Shown here: positions 1 through 8,965 of the stretch, in pieces | Numbering within the stretch: position 1 is the first letter of the stretch | Layout: each line of letters opens with the position of its first letter | From: Mesonia aestuariivivens | Lineage (GTDB): Bacteria > Bacteroidota > Bacteroidia > Flavobacteriales > Flavobacteriaceae | NCBI RefSeq assembly: GCF_019311235.1 | Contig: NZ_JAHWDF010000001.1 | Location: 310,001 to 374,000, forward strand | Reading direction: 5' to 3' | DNA: 64,000 nucleotides | Program-made: the position numbers and the translations under genes | Notes under the pieces: generated by a model | Databases searched by the model: none | Seen by the model: the letters and a program-made list of their open reading frames with translations, nothing else | Told to the model about the DNA's origin: nothing

Positions 1-2
1 AA

Positions 3-65
3 CCTGGAAGTCGTATTTCTTTTAGCTGTTGGGTAGGAGAGAGTGTAAGAGTACCTGCACTTTAG
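3..65 (+). CDS. 3' end of an unidentified upstream gene (partial)
   Basis: The first bases read open in frame 3 for 20 codons and end in TAG at 63-65, ten bases before the lptC start. The tail is rich in Ser, Val and aromatic residues and ends in Val-Pro-Ala-Leu. The other two forward frames stop sooner (at 34-36 and 23-25). Too little is visible to name the product; it could be the C-terminus of the gene preceding lptC in one operon. Confidence 0.35.
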   Translation, partial: PGSRISFSCWVGESVRVPAL

Positions 66-75
66 TAAAGTATTT

Positions 76-642
76 ATGTATATCACATATCATCATATTT
101 TAAAAGGCATTGTTGCATTAGTTTTTGCAACAATGCTTTTTTCATGTCAAAATGGTTTAAATGAAGCGCGAAAATTTGATGTAGATTATCAAGCTCCGCT
201 AACTGTGGGGGAAGGGATTAATCTTTTTTATACCGATAGCGGTAAAGTAAGAGCTAATCTTAGAAGTCCTAAAATGTTAGATTTTACTAATCTTCAATTT
301 CCATATCGGGAGTTTCCTGATGGAGTAGAAGTAGATTTTTTTAATGAAAAGCAAGAGAAAACCAATATTATAGCAGATTATGGTATTATTTACAATACTA
401 CAAATTTAATAGACCTGAGGGGAAATGTAAAAATTGTGACTGCAGATAGCACCATTTTAAATGCTAAACAATTATATTGGGATCAATCTAATAGTTGGAT
501 TTTTTCTGATGAAAAATATAATATACAAATGACAAACGGAGCGTTAAACGATGGAGAGGGTTTTGATGCTAACGAAAATTTTGATAAATTCATTTCACGC
601 TCCAATGTTGGAGTGCAATATATAGACGAATCTGAAAAATAA
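76..642 (+). CDS. lptC: LptC-family LPS export lipoprotein
   Basis: 188 residues. The N-terminus is a lipoprotein signal with lipobox LFSC (Cys24). The rest is a mostly beta protein of LptC/OstA type, with the recurring pattern of a 'structure to be hidden' strand, a Asp/Asn-rich turn and phrases such as NLIDLRGNVKIVT near residues 110-125. LptC bridges the LptB2FG transporter to the periplasmic LptA beta-jellyroll that carries lipopolysaccharide to the outer membrane. In Bacteroidota it is often lipid-anchored, as seen here. The stop overlaps the start of the next gene by one base (TAATG), which indicates translational coupling in an envelope operon that continues to the CNNM protein. Confidence 0.82.
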   Translation: MYITYHHILKGIVALVFATMLFSCQNGLNEARKFDVDYQAPLTVGEGINLFYTDSGKVRANLRSPKMLDFTNLQFPYREFPDGVEVDFFNEKQEKTNIIADYGIIYNTTNLIDLRGNVKIVTADSTILNAKQLYWDQSNSWIFSDEKYNIQMTNGALNDGEGFDANENFDKFISRSNVGVQYIDESEK

Positions 643-833
643 TGAAGTTTTTTAAATATTTTGAATACGCTTATTTGGTATTTGCGCTACTTTTCTTTTT
701 TGAATCTTATCGTATATGGGGAGAATCTGAAAGTAGAGGTTACCTGTGTATATTTTTAGGTTTTGTAGCCGCCTTTATGTATTTCTTTAAGCGAAGGTTT
801 AGAAAAAAGTTAGAAGAACGTACTAAGCGCTAA
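642..833 (+). CDS. small membrane protein, unknown function
   Basis: 63 residues with two predicted hydrophobic segments (about 8-22 and 33-48), the second followed by a very basic tail (RRRFRKKLEERTKR). Both its start and its stop overlap the neighbouring genes by one base, so it is translated as part of the lptC operon. That tight coupling supports it being a real gene. The positive-inside rule places the C-terminus in the cytoplasm. I recognise no family; its position between LptC and a CNNM protein suggests an envelope role, but that is inference from position only. Confidence 0.7.
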   Translation: MKFFKYFEYAYLVFALLFFFESYRIWGESESRGYLCIFLGFVAAFMYFFKRRFRKKLEERTKR

Positions 834-2122
834 TGCATACAGAAATCATAATTATTGTTTTTTCTCTTATCTTGTCAGCCTTTTTCTCAGGGATGGAGAT
901 CGCTTATGTGTCTTCCAATAAGATACATATAGAAATAGAAAAAAAACAAGGAGACTTTTTAGCTAAAATCTTGGATAGACTTACCCGAAAGCCTTCTAAA
1001 TTTATTGCCACTATGTTGGTGGGTAATAATATTGCTTTAGTAATTTATGGTTTCTATATGGGTGATCTATTGGTAGACTGGCTTACCCAAATGGGGCCTT
1101 TTGAAAATAGTTTTTTAAACTATTGGATTAGAGACGGACTTATTTTTAGCCAAACTTTAATATCTACGCTAGTTATTCTTTTTACAGCTGAATTTTTACC
1201 GAAAGTCTTCTTTCAGATTTACGCCAATTCCCTCTTAAAAATATTTGCTTTACCAGCCTATTTCTTTTACATCATATTTAGCTTTATTTCTGCATTTATC
1301 ATTTGGATTTCAGATTTAATGCTGAAACTTTTTTTTAAAACCGAAGGAGACGAGGTGCAATTGGCATTTAGTAAAGTAGAGTTGGGAAACTATATTTCAG
1401 AACAGATGGAAACGGTAGAAGAACATGATGAAATTGATTCTGAAATTCAGATTTTCAAAAATGCCTTAGAGTTTTCAGAAGTGAAATCTAGAGAAGTGAT
1501 GATCCCGCGTAACGAAATCGTAGCTGTAGATAGTACAGAGTCTCCTAAAAATTTAATTAAGATTTTTACAGAGACAGGTCTCTCTAAAGTATTGGTTTTT
1601 AAAGAGACAAGTGACGATATAATTGGTTATGTGCATAGTTTCGAGATGTTTAAAAATCCTAAAGATATTCAATCTATACTAATGCCTGTGCTTAATGTGC
1701 CTGAAACCATGTTGGTGAATGATGTGTTAAACATGCTCATTAAAAAGCGTAAAAGTATAGCAGTCGTAATCGACGAATATGGCGGAACCAGTGGAATGAT
1801 GACGGTAGAAGATATTGTAGAAGAACTTTTTGGAGAAATAGAAGATGAGCATGATCCTATCGTGTTGTTAGAAGAGCAATTAGCGGAAAATAAATATCGT
1901 TTCTCCGCCCGTATAGAAGTAGATTACATTAATGAAAATTATAAATTTAATTTACCCGAAGGTGATAATTATGAAACCCTCGGCGGTTGGATTGTCAATC
2001 ATACCGAAGAAATACCTGACCAAGGAGGGAAGGTTTATATAGAGAACTTTAGAATCACAATTGTAGAAGTTTCAAACACCAAAATAGAGTTGGTTGAGTT
2101 AGAAATATTAGAAGAAGATTAA
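833..2122 (+). CDS. CNNM/CBS-domain membrane protein (hemolysin/CorC family)
   Basis: 429 residues. An N-terminal CNNM transmembrane domain (about 1-165, three to four helices, opening with FFSGMEIAYVSS) is followed by an acidic linker and a CBS pair (about 200-330, with SREVMIPR and VVIDEYGGTSGMMTVEDIVEELFGEI cut at that family signature) and a C-terminal CorC/HlyC domain (about 350-425). The family includes Mg2+/Co2+ efflux proteins and GldE of gliding flavobacteria. I see nothing that decides between ion transport and a GldE-like role. It is the last gene of the lptC operon; an 84-base gap precedes the folding factor. Confidence 0.85.
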   Translation: MHTEIIIIVFSLILSAFFSGMEIAYVSSNKIHIEIEKKQGDFLAKILDRLTRKPSKFIATMLVGNNIALVIYGFYMGDLLVDWLTQMGPFENSFLNYWIRDGLIFSQTLISTLVILFTAEFLPKVFFQIYANSLLKIFALPAYFFYIIFSFISAFIIWISDLMLKLFFKTEGDEVQLAFSKVELGNYISEQMETVEEHDEIDSEIQIFKNALEFSEVKSREVMIPRNEIVAVDSTESPKNLIKIFTETGLSKVLVFKETSDDIIGYVHSFEMFKNPKDIQSILMPVLNVPETMLVNDVLNMLIKKRKSIAVVIDEYGGTSGMMTVEDIVEELFGEIEDEHDPIVLLEEQLAENKYRFSARIEVDYINENYKFNLPEGDNYETLGGWIVNHTEEIPDQGGKVYIENFRITIVEVSNTKIELVELEILEED

Positions 2123-2206
2123 TTGTTTACTTTTTAAGACATATATGTTTTATATTTTCTTTTAATATCTTATTTTCGCCCACTATTTAGTTAAAAATCA
2201 TATAAA

Positions 2207-4282
2207 ATGGCAGTATTAAATAAAATCAGACAACGTTCTGTTTTCTTAATTATAATTATCGCTCTTGCCCTATTCTCTTTTGTATTGGCAGACTTGTTTA
2301 AAAGTGGTGGACTTTCCGGGCAGAAAAATCAAAATACAATAGCTACCATTAATGGTGAAGATGTAACACGAGAAGATTTTGCTAGAAAAGTAGAAGGATT
2401 TCAACGTAACAGAAGAAATGTATCAAGTACTCAAGCTGTAAATCAAGTTTGGGATATGACATTGCAAGAAGAATTACTAAAAGAGCAGATAGAAAAAACA
2501 GGCATCTTAGTAGGTGACGACCAGTTTAATATGATGCTTAAACAAGTATATGCAGGTAACCCTAATTTTACAAATCAAGCAGGAATGTTTGATCGTGCTG
2601 TTTTAGAAGAATATGTTGCCAATTTAAAAGCAACTTCCCCACAAGCTTATGCACAATGGGAGTCTATGGAAGAGCAAATTGTATTGCAAGCCAAAAACCA
2701 AATTTACTACAATATGATTAGAGCAGGTGTAGGTGCAACTTTAGTTGAAGGTGAACAAGCTTACTTACTGCAAAATGAAAGTGTAGATTTAAAATATGTG
2801 ATGCTTCCTTACGCTAATGCAGAAAATGTAGAAGTTTCTAAAGAAGAAATTAAAGACTACATCAAAAAACATAAAGCACGTTTTGAAAAAGAAGCGAACA
2901 CAAATATTAAGTACGTTTATTTTGAAGAAAAAGCTTCAGCTAAAGACGAAAAAGAGGCTAGAGAAGAGTTAGAAGCAGAAGTCAGTAATTTTAACGCTGC
3001 TGAAGATGTAGAGCGTTTTATAGCTTCAAACTCAGACATGCCTTACGATGCTACTTTTAAATTCAAATCTGCATTGCCTTCAGAAAATGCTAATCAGATA
3101 TTTAATTTAGAAGAAGGTCAAACTTACGGCCCATATAAAGAAAACGGTTTTTGGAAATATGCTAAAATAACCGGAGTAAAGCAAATCGCAGATTCAGTTA
3201 AATTAAGAAGAATTTTAGTTTCGTATCAAGGTTCTGCAATAGACCAAGGAGATTTTACGCAAACCAAAGAACAAGCTAAAAATTTAGCAGATAGTATTGC
3301 TGAAGTAGTGAAAGCTGATATTGCTAAATTTGATGAGTTAGCGCCAACATATTCAGACGATCCAAGATCTAAAGATAATGGTGGAGATTTAGGATGGAAT
3401 CGTTATTCTAACGCTCGTCTAACTCCAGAAGTAAAAGATTTTGCTTACAATAACACAAAAGGTTCTGTAGAAGTTGTAGAAAATCAATTAGGTTTTCATG
3501 TAGTGATGGTAGAGCAAGCTAACAATAAGCAAAAAGCGATACAAGTAGCAACCATTGCAAAAAGTATAGAGCCATCAGAAGATACTTCTAGTGAACTATA
3601 TACAGAAACTACTAAGTTTGAAATGCAAGCAGCTGATGGAGATTTTGATAAATTAGCAGAAGAAAGTAGCTATCAAGTTAAAAAGGTGACTAATATTAAA
3701 GCGATGCAAGAAAATCTTAATGCCGCTTTAGGGAATCAAAGATCAATTGTAAAGTGGACTTTTAACGAAGAAACTAAAGTAGGTGATGTAAAACGTTTCG
3801 ATTTACCTTCAGGTTACGTTGTTGCTAAACTTACAGGTAAAAATAAAAAAGGTTTACAATCTCCAGAAGAAGCATCACCAGAAGTTACGCCTATTCTAAG
3901 AAAAGAAAAACAAGCGAAACTTATTGAAGATAAAATTTCAGGAAAAAGTATGGATGAAATTGCTGCTAGCGAAAATACAAAAGTCCAAACCGCTAATGCA
4001 ATCACATTAAGTAACCCAACTTTACCAGGAGCTACAAGTGAACCTGAAGTTGTAGGAGCTGCTTTTTCATTAAAAAGTGGTGAAACAACAGAACCTTTAG
4101 CTGGTAAGAAAGGAGTTTATGTAGTAGAGTTAGTGAAAAAGAATGAAGTTACTCCGTTAAATTCTTATAAAACTTTTGCTAATAGAGAAAGCAACACTAG
4201 AGCTGCAAATGCATTATCTAGAGTGAATGAAGCCTTAGAGAGTTCGGCAGAAATAGAAGATCATAGAGCAGACTTCTATTAG
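2207..4282 (+). CDS. PpiD/SurA-like peptidylprolyl isomerase
   Basis: 691 residues. One transmembrane anchor near the N-terminus (about 11-30) leads to a SurA-N-like chaperone region (about 40-220) and a parvulin-type rotamase domain (about 335-440, with LRRILVSY and GGDLGWNRYSNARL), then a second, degenerate parvulin-like stretch (about 560-650). This is the PpiD arrangement: an inner-membrane-anchored periplasmic folding factor for secreted and outer membrane proteins. Length matches the Bacteroidota family. The start ATG has an A-rich leader. A rho-independent terminator follows 20 bases downstream. The call to PpiD rather than SurA rests on the anchor. Confidence 0.85.
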   Translation: MAVLNKIRQRSVFLIIIIALALFSFVLADLFKSGGLSGQKNQNTIATINGEDVTREDFARKVEGFQRNRRNVSSTQAVNQVWDMTLQEELLKEQIEKTGILVGDDQFNMMLKQVYAGNPNFTNQAGMFDRAVLEEYVANLKATSPQAYAQWESMEEQIVLQAKNQIYYNMIRAGVGATLVEGEQAYLLQNESVDLKYVMLPYANAENVEVSKEEIKDYIKKHKARFEKEANTNIKYVYFEEKASAKDEKEAREELEAEVSNFNAAEDVERFIASNSDMPYDATFKFKSALPSENANQIFNLEEGQTYGPYKENGFWKYAKITGVKQIADSVKLRRILVSYQGSAIDQGDFTQTKEQAKNLADSIAEVVKADIAKFDELAPTYSDDPRSKDNGGDLGWNRYSNARLTPEVKDFAYNNTKGSVEVVENQLGFHVVMVEQANNKQKAIQVATIAKSIEPSEDTSSELYTETTKFEMQAADGDFDKLAEESSYQVKKVTNIKAMQENLNAALGNQRSIVKWTFNEETKVGDVKRFDLPSGYVVAKLTGKNKKGLQSPEEASPEVTPILRKEKQAKLIEDKISGKSMDEIAASENTKVQTANAITLSNPTLPGATSEPEVVGAAFSLKSGETTEPLAGKKGVYVVELVKKNEVTPLNSYKTFANRESNTRAANALSRVNEALESSAEIEDHRADFY

Positions 4283-4301
4283 AAAAGAGTTCTTTTAAAA
4301 T

Positions 4302-4336
4302 AAAAAAAACCGTTCCTTTTTGGAGCGGTTTTTTAT
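4302..4336. terminator. bidirectional intrinsic terminator
   Basis: An 11-bp stem, AAAACCGTTCC (4306-4316) with GGAGCGGTTTT (4322-4332) and one G-U pair, has a five-T loop. A-run on one side and T-run on the other allow it to serve both the PpiD-like gene and the convergent GHMP kinase gene, whose stop begins at 4340. Confidence 0.85.
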
Positions 4337-4337
4337 T

Positions 4338-5267
4338 TTAAAATACCATTTCAGAAAAATCGATTACCGTGGAGAATCCTTTTTCTTTAAAATAAGCTTT
4401 TTCTTTATCTTTACCGGTGGCTATTATAAAATCTCCTCCCCAAGCACCTAAACTTTTTAAGCTTCGAGGATAGTCTTTAAAAAGACGTTCTTTAACGGTT
4501 GGCATTCCTAAGATATTAGCTAAGATATTTTCGTGAGTTTCTATTAAATTTTCAAAGCCTAAAATAGAACTCGTATTTAAGGTTTTAGTGGTTATTTCAT
4601 TTATCTTTTTAATCCATTCTTTCTTTCGAGCTAAATCTTGCTTTCGATAATGCTCAATGCCTTCTCGACTATTTTGCTTTTGATTTAGATGAACAAAAAA
4701 CAATTCATCTTTAAAGCTAGGAGCAAATCTTACTCCTTCGACTAAAGGATTTTTATTTTCTTGAAGTTGAAACAAAATAGGATTTGAATGTTTCGCACAG
4801 GCTAAATCGTAACCGCTCCCTCCAAAAGTATTCGCTAATAGTTCGTAAGGATTTATTTTTGCCCAAGTCGCTAAATTATTGATAAGCGTTGAAGAAGAAC
4901 CCAATCCCCAATCTTGAGGGAATTCTAATTCAGTAGTCAATGAGTATCCAGTTTCTTTAAATAATTCTGGTTGTAATTCTCGTAAGTAAGAAAGAATTTT
5001 CACTAAGGTTTGGCAGATCTCTTTCTTATTAGAAGTTGCTAGTTTCTTCTTCGGAAGAAATTCTGCTGCGGTGATTTCATATTCTTGTTCAAACCAAGTA
5101 TTTCCAAAGCAATCAATACTTTTCCAAGAGATTCTGTTTTTTTCAATTTCAGAAACGCGTAGCGACTGACCTTTTTTTGTAGGTACCGCCAAAGCTTTTG
5201 CGCCGTCTAAAATTAAATATTCAGCGGTGAGTAAAAGTTTGCCGTGGCTGTAAAACTTAGTTTTCAT
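4338..5267 (-). CDS. GYDIA-family GHMP kinase (mevalonate pathway)
   Basis: 309 residues. It shows the GHMP phosphate-binding loop GLGSSS (121-126) and the downstream GGSGYDLA block (149-156) that names the Bacteroidota GYDIA group (Leu here in place of Ile). GHMP kinases phosphorylate small metabolites with ATP; adjacent to HMG-CoA reductase this one most plausibly acts as mevalonate or phosphomevalonate kinase in isoprenoid synthesis. That substrate is inferred from context. Its start overlaps the end of the reductase gene by 11 bases, so the two are co-translated. The shared terminator at 4302-4336 ends the unit. Confidence 0.8.
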   Translation of the reverse strand: MKTKFYSHGKLLLTAEYLILDGAKALAVPTKKGQSLRVSEIEKNRISWKSIDCFGNTWFEQEYEITAAEFLPKKKLATSNKKEICQTLVKILSYLRELQPELFKETGYSLTTELEFPQDWGLGSSSTLINNLATWAKINPYELLANTFGGSGYDLACAKHSNPILFQLQENKNPLVEGVRFAPSFKDELFFVHLNQKQNSREGIEHYRKQDLARKKEWIKKINEITTKTLNTSSILGFENLIETHENILANILGMPTVKERLFKDYPRSLKSLGAWGGDFIIATGKDKEKAYFKEKGFSTVIDFSEMVF

Positions 5268-6570
5268 TTCTTAGACTTTTAATAATTTCAACCACTGCAC
5301 TATGCGTTACAGTGTTGCTTTTAAAATGTTCAACTACCTGTTGGCGTTCAGTTTCATTAGCTTCAAACTGATTAAGAATATTCATTAAATGCATTTTCAT
5401 ATGTCCCTGCTGAATCCCTGTAGTTGTTAGCGATCTTAAAGCTGCAAAGTTTTGCGCTAAACCAGCAACAGCAACGATCTTCATTAAATCTTTAGCCGAT
5501 GGTTTTTGTAGCATTTCTAAAGCTAACCTTACTAAAGGGTGAAGACTTGTTAAGCCGCCTACGGTGCCTAACGCTAAAGGAATTTCCATCCAGAATCTAA
5601 AGATTCCATTTTCTATAGAAGCATCGGTTAAACTGCTGTAGCTTCCGCTTTTTGAAGCGTAGGCGTGAGCGCAAGCTTCTATGGCTCTAAAATCATTTCC
5701 TGTTGCTAAAACTACGGCATCGATTCCGTTCATGATTCCCTTGTTGTGCGTAACGGCGCGGTAAGGTTCTATTTTGGCAATTTTAACCGCTTCTACAAAT
5801 TTGTGAGCAAATTTTTTGGCATCAGCTACGTTTGGTGATAATTGTTCTACGGGGCAGCTTACTTCTGCTTTCACCAGGCATTCAGGGACGTAATTAGAAA
5901 GAATACTCATAATCACTTCTGGCTGTTCTTCCTCAGAAAAATTAGCGTACAAATTAGCTTCATGAGTAAAAGTTTTGGCAATTTGTTCTAAACACGTGTT
6001 AATAAAATTAGCCCCCATTGCATCTAAGGTTTCAAAGGTGCAATGCAGTTGGTAGTAGTTTTCAATCTCGGCCGTTTTATTGCGAAGTTCTATAGAAGTG
6101 ATTCCGCCACCACGTTTTTCCATATTTTTAGTAATCGCCTTTACTTCTTGAATAAGTTGGGGCTTAACATGATGAAAAAATGTTTCTAATTTCTTAGTCT
6201 CAGCTGCAAAATTAAAATGTACCTGACCTACTTTTTGTGTTGAAAGTACTTCCGCCTTAAAACCGCCTTTGTCTAACCAAAACTTTGCGGCGTTACTGGC
6301 AGCTGCCACCACAGAACTTTCTTCAATCGCCATTGGGATCGTGTAAAGCTCGTTGTTAATTAAAAAATTAGGAGCTACACCAAATGGTAAATAATAATTT
6401 GATACCGTGTTTTCGGTAAACTCATCGTGTAGTTTTTGTAGCTTTTCATCTTTATTCCAATAGAGTTGTAAAGTTTCTTTTGCTTTTTGTGAATTGCTGA
6501 AATGATTTTTAGTAAGCCAAGTTATTTTTTCTTCTTTACTAAGTTTAGAAAAGCCTTTTATTTGCTGCAT
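5257..6570 (-). CDS. hydroxymethylglutaryl-CoA reductase
   Basis: 437 residues, the length of class II HMG-CoA reductases. The family signature ENTVSNYYLPFGVAPN (53-68) is followed by the catalytic Glu in EESSVVAAAS (from 83), the Lys/Asn block HNKGIMNGID and GNDFRA (about 275-295) and a late catalytic His in QQGHMKMH. It reduces HMG-CoA to mevalonate with NAD(P)H, the committed step of the mevalonate route to isoprenoids. No membrane segments are present, as expected for the soluble class II form. A minus-strand TATCTTTG promoter box lies 27 bases upstream. It heads a two-gene operon with the GHMP kinase. Confidence 0.92.
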   Translation of the reverse strand: MQQIKGFSKLSKEEKITWLTKNHFSNSQKAKETLQLYWNKDEKLQKLHDEFTENTVSNYYLPFGVAPNFLINNELYTIPMAIEESSVVAAASNAAKFWLDKGGFKAEVLSTQKVGQVHFNFAAETKKLETFFHHVKPQLIQEVKAITKNMEKRGGGITSIELRNKTAEIENYYQLHCTFETLDAMGANFINTCLEQIAKTFTHEANLYANFSEEEQPEVIMSILSNYVPECLVKAEVSCPVEQLSPNVADAKKFAHKFVEAVKIAKIEPYRAVTHNKGIMNGIDAVVLATGNDFRAIEACAHAYASKSGSYSSLTDASIENGIFRFWMEIPLALGTVGGLTSLHPLVRLALEMLQKPSAKDLMKIVAVAGLAQNFAALRSLTTTGIQQGHMKMHLMNILNQFEANETERQQVVEHFKSNTVTHSAVVEIIKSLRNEN

Positions 6571-6596
6571 GAGTTTTGTCTAATTCAATTGAATGG

Positions 6597-6604
6597 CAAA
6601 GATA
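6597..6604 (-). promoter_or_regulatory. -7 box of the HMG-CoA reductase promoter
   Basis: On the minus strand this reads TATCTTTG, an exact match to the Bacteroidota -7 consensus TAnnTTTG, 27 bases before the reductase ATG. I see no clear -33 TTTG at the expected distance. Confidence 0.6.
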
Positions 6605-6769
6605 CAATTCGCTTTCAAAATAGTTGAAGCTAGTACTCAGAAACTAATTTCAGCTTAATTATAGCTATACATATCCTTAACAAAACATTAGTATTTAACA
6701 TGTAAATTACCTGTTTTTTAATGATTTTTTAGTAAACTTGAGCTTCAAAATTTGAATTCTCTAATCTGT

Positions 6770-8947
6770 ATGAAATTACAACACTTGTTTGTGACTACTT
6801 TTTTAGTGGTTACTGGCTTTATAAATGCTCAAAATAAAGAGATTACGCTAGAAGAAATTTGGGGAGGCGAGTTTAGGCAAGAGTATTTGCAATCGCTACG
6901 TTCTTTAAATAATGGGAAAGAATATGCCGTAAAAAACTTTGATCGCTCAAGCAATACAATGAACGTTGATGTTTATAGTTATGAAACTGGAGAGAAAACG
7001 AGAACACTTATTAGTTCGGCGGATATTGATGGTTTAGATTTTTTTCAAGATTATACCTTAAGTGACAATGAAAATAAAGTAATTCTTTCCACTCAAGTGC
7101 AATCGATTTATAGACATTCAACCACCGGAATTTTCTATGTATACGATTTTGAAACTGAAAAACTTACTTCCATTTCAGAAAACAGAATACAAGAGCCAAC
7201 TTTTTCTCCAGATGCTACTAAAGTAGCTTATGTGTTTAAAAATAATATTTACATAAAAAATCTTTCTTCAGGAGAAACTATACAGGTAACTACAGACGGT
7301 AAAAAAAATGAAGTTATAAATGGCGTTACCGATTGGGTTTATGAAGAAGAATTTGCATTTGTAAGAGCTTTTGATTGGAACAAAACGGGAAGTGAAATTG
7401 CATTTTTGCGTTTTGATGAAACTGAAGTGCCAGAATTTTCTATGGATATGTATGGCACTTACGGTCAACAATTATATCCTACCCAAGAGGTTTTTAAATA
7501 CCCAAAAGCTGGTGAGAAAAATTCTGAGGTTACGTTGCATTTGTATGATGTAGATGCCAAAAAAACTTCAGCAGTTGACTTAAAGAAAGACTACGAATAC
7601 ATTCCAAGAATTAAATGGACAAATAATCCCGAGGTGCTAAGCGTGCAAGCCATGAATAGACATCAGAACAATTTAGATTTAATTTTTGTTAATGCTGAAA
7701 AAAATACTGCGGAAATTATTTTAGAAGAAACCGACGATGCTTATGTAGAGATCACCGATAACCTTACGTTCTTAAATGATAACAGCTTTATTTGGACTAG
7801 TGAAAAAGACGGATGGAATCACATTTACCACTACAGCAAAACTGGAAAACTTCTAGACCAAGTGACGAAAGGAAATTGGGAGGTAACGCAATATTATGGT
7901 TTTGATGCAACGACCGGTAGAATTTATTTTCAAAGTACCGAAAACGGAAGCATAAATCGTGATGTTTTTTCAGTACGTTCTAACGGAAAGAATAAAGTTC
8001 AGCTAACTCAAAAACGCGGATCTAATGATGCAGACTTTAGTGCAGACTTCACCTATTTTATCAACTCATACACAAGTGCAACAATGCCTTACGAGTTTAC
8101 CCTTCACAAAGCTAGAAACGGAAAAAAGATAAGAGATATTAAAGATAATAAAGCTTTGTTAGAAAAATTGAAGCCTTATCAACTTTCTAATAAAGAGTTT
8201 TCTACACTAGAAGTGAACGGTAATGAACTTAATATGTGGACAATTAAACCGAAAGATTATGAGGCGACAAAGAAATATCCACTTTTAATGTTTCAATATT
8301 CAGGCCCAGGATCACAATCGGTAAGCAATACATTTTATGGTTCTAACGATTATTGGTACCAAATGTTAGCACAGCAAGGTTACATGATTGTTTGTGTAGA
8401 TGGTCGTGGTACTGGTTTTAAAGGAGCAGATTTTAAAAAAGTGACCCAAAAAGAACTAGGAAAGTTTGAAGTAGAAGATCAGATAGAAGCTGCTAAAAAA
8501 CTTGGAGCAAGAGAAGATGTAGATGCAGAAAGAATAGGAATTTGGGGTTGGAGCTATGGTGGCTTTATGGCCTCAAACTGTATTTTTCAAGGGAATGATA
8601 CTTTTACGATGGCTATTGCAGTAGCGCCAGTAACAAGCTGGAGATTTTATGATAGCATCTATACAGAACGATACATGACGACACCTCAAGAAAATGCTTC
8701 AGGCTATGATGATAATTCGCCTATTAATCACGTAGATGGTTTAAAAGGAGATTTCTTACTAATTCATGGTAGTGGTGATGATAATGTGCATGTGCAAAAT
8801 ACCATGCAAATGGTAGAGGCTTTAGTGCAAGCTAATAAACAGTTTGATTGGGCGATTTATCCTGATAAAAATCACGGTATTTATGGAGGCAATACAAGAC
8901 TTCATCTTTATACGAAAATGACCAACTTTATAAAAGAAAACTTATAA
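6770..8947 (+). CDS. dipeptidyl peptidase IV, S9 family
   Basis: 725 residues from the ATG at 6770; a TTG six codons earlier is possible, but this ATG opens directly on a signal peptide (MKLQHLFVTT to FINAQ). An eight-bladed beta-propeller DPPIV-N domain (about 90-455) precedes the alpha/beta-hydrolase domain. Catalytic Ser595 lies in GWSYGG, Asp670 in HGSGDDNVH and His702 in DKNHGIYGG. The propeller has the exopeptidase Glu pair in VYEEEF. The enzyme clips X-Pro or X-Ala dipeptides from peptide N-termini in the periplasm. Eighteen bases downstream begins the first of two dipeptide transporter genes, which fits a release-and-import module. Confidence 0.93.
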   Translation: MKLQHLFVTTFLVVTGFINAQNKEITLEEIWGGEFRQEYLQSLRSLNNGKEYAVKNFDRSSNTMNVDVYSYETGEKTRTLISSADIDGLDFFQDYTLSDNENKVILSTQVQSIYRHSTTGIFYVYDFETEKLTSISENRIQEPTFSPDATKVAYVFKNNIYIKNLSSGETIQVTTDGKKNEVINGVTDWVYEEEFAFVRAFDWNKTGSEIAFLRFDETEVPEFSMDMYGTYGQQLYPTQEVFKYPKAGEKNSEVTLHLYDVDAKKTSAVDLKKDYEYIPRIKWTNNPEVLSVQAMNRHQNNLDLIFVNAEKNTAEIILEETDDAYVEITDNLTFLNDNSFIWTSEKDGWNHIYHYSKTGKLLDQVTKGNWEVTQYYGFDATTGRIYFQSTENGSINRDVFSVRSNGKNKVQLTQKRGSNDADFSADFTYFINSYTSATMPYEFTLHKARNGKKIRDIKDNKALLEKLKPYQLSNKEFSTLEVNGNELNMWTIKPKDYEATKKYPLLMFQYSGPGSQSVSNTFYGSNDYWYQMLAQQGYMIVCVDGRGTGFKGADFKKVTQKELGKFEVEDQIEAAKKLGAREDVDAERIGIWGWSYGGFMASNCIFQGNDTFTMAIAVAPVTSWRFYDSIYTERYMTTPQENASGYDDNSPINHVDGLKGDFLLIHGSGDDNVHVQNTMQMVEALVQANKQFDWAIYPDKNHGIYGGNTRLHLYTKMTNFIKENL

Positions 8948-8965
8948 TAATATAACATAAGAGAT

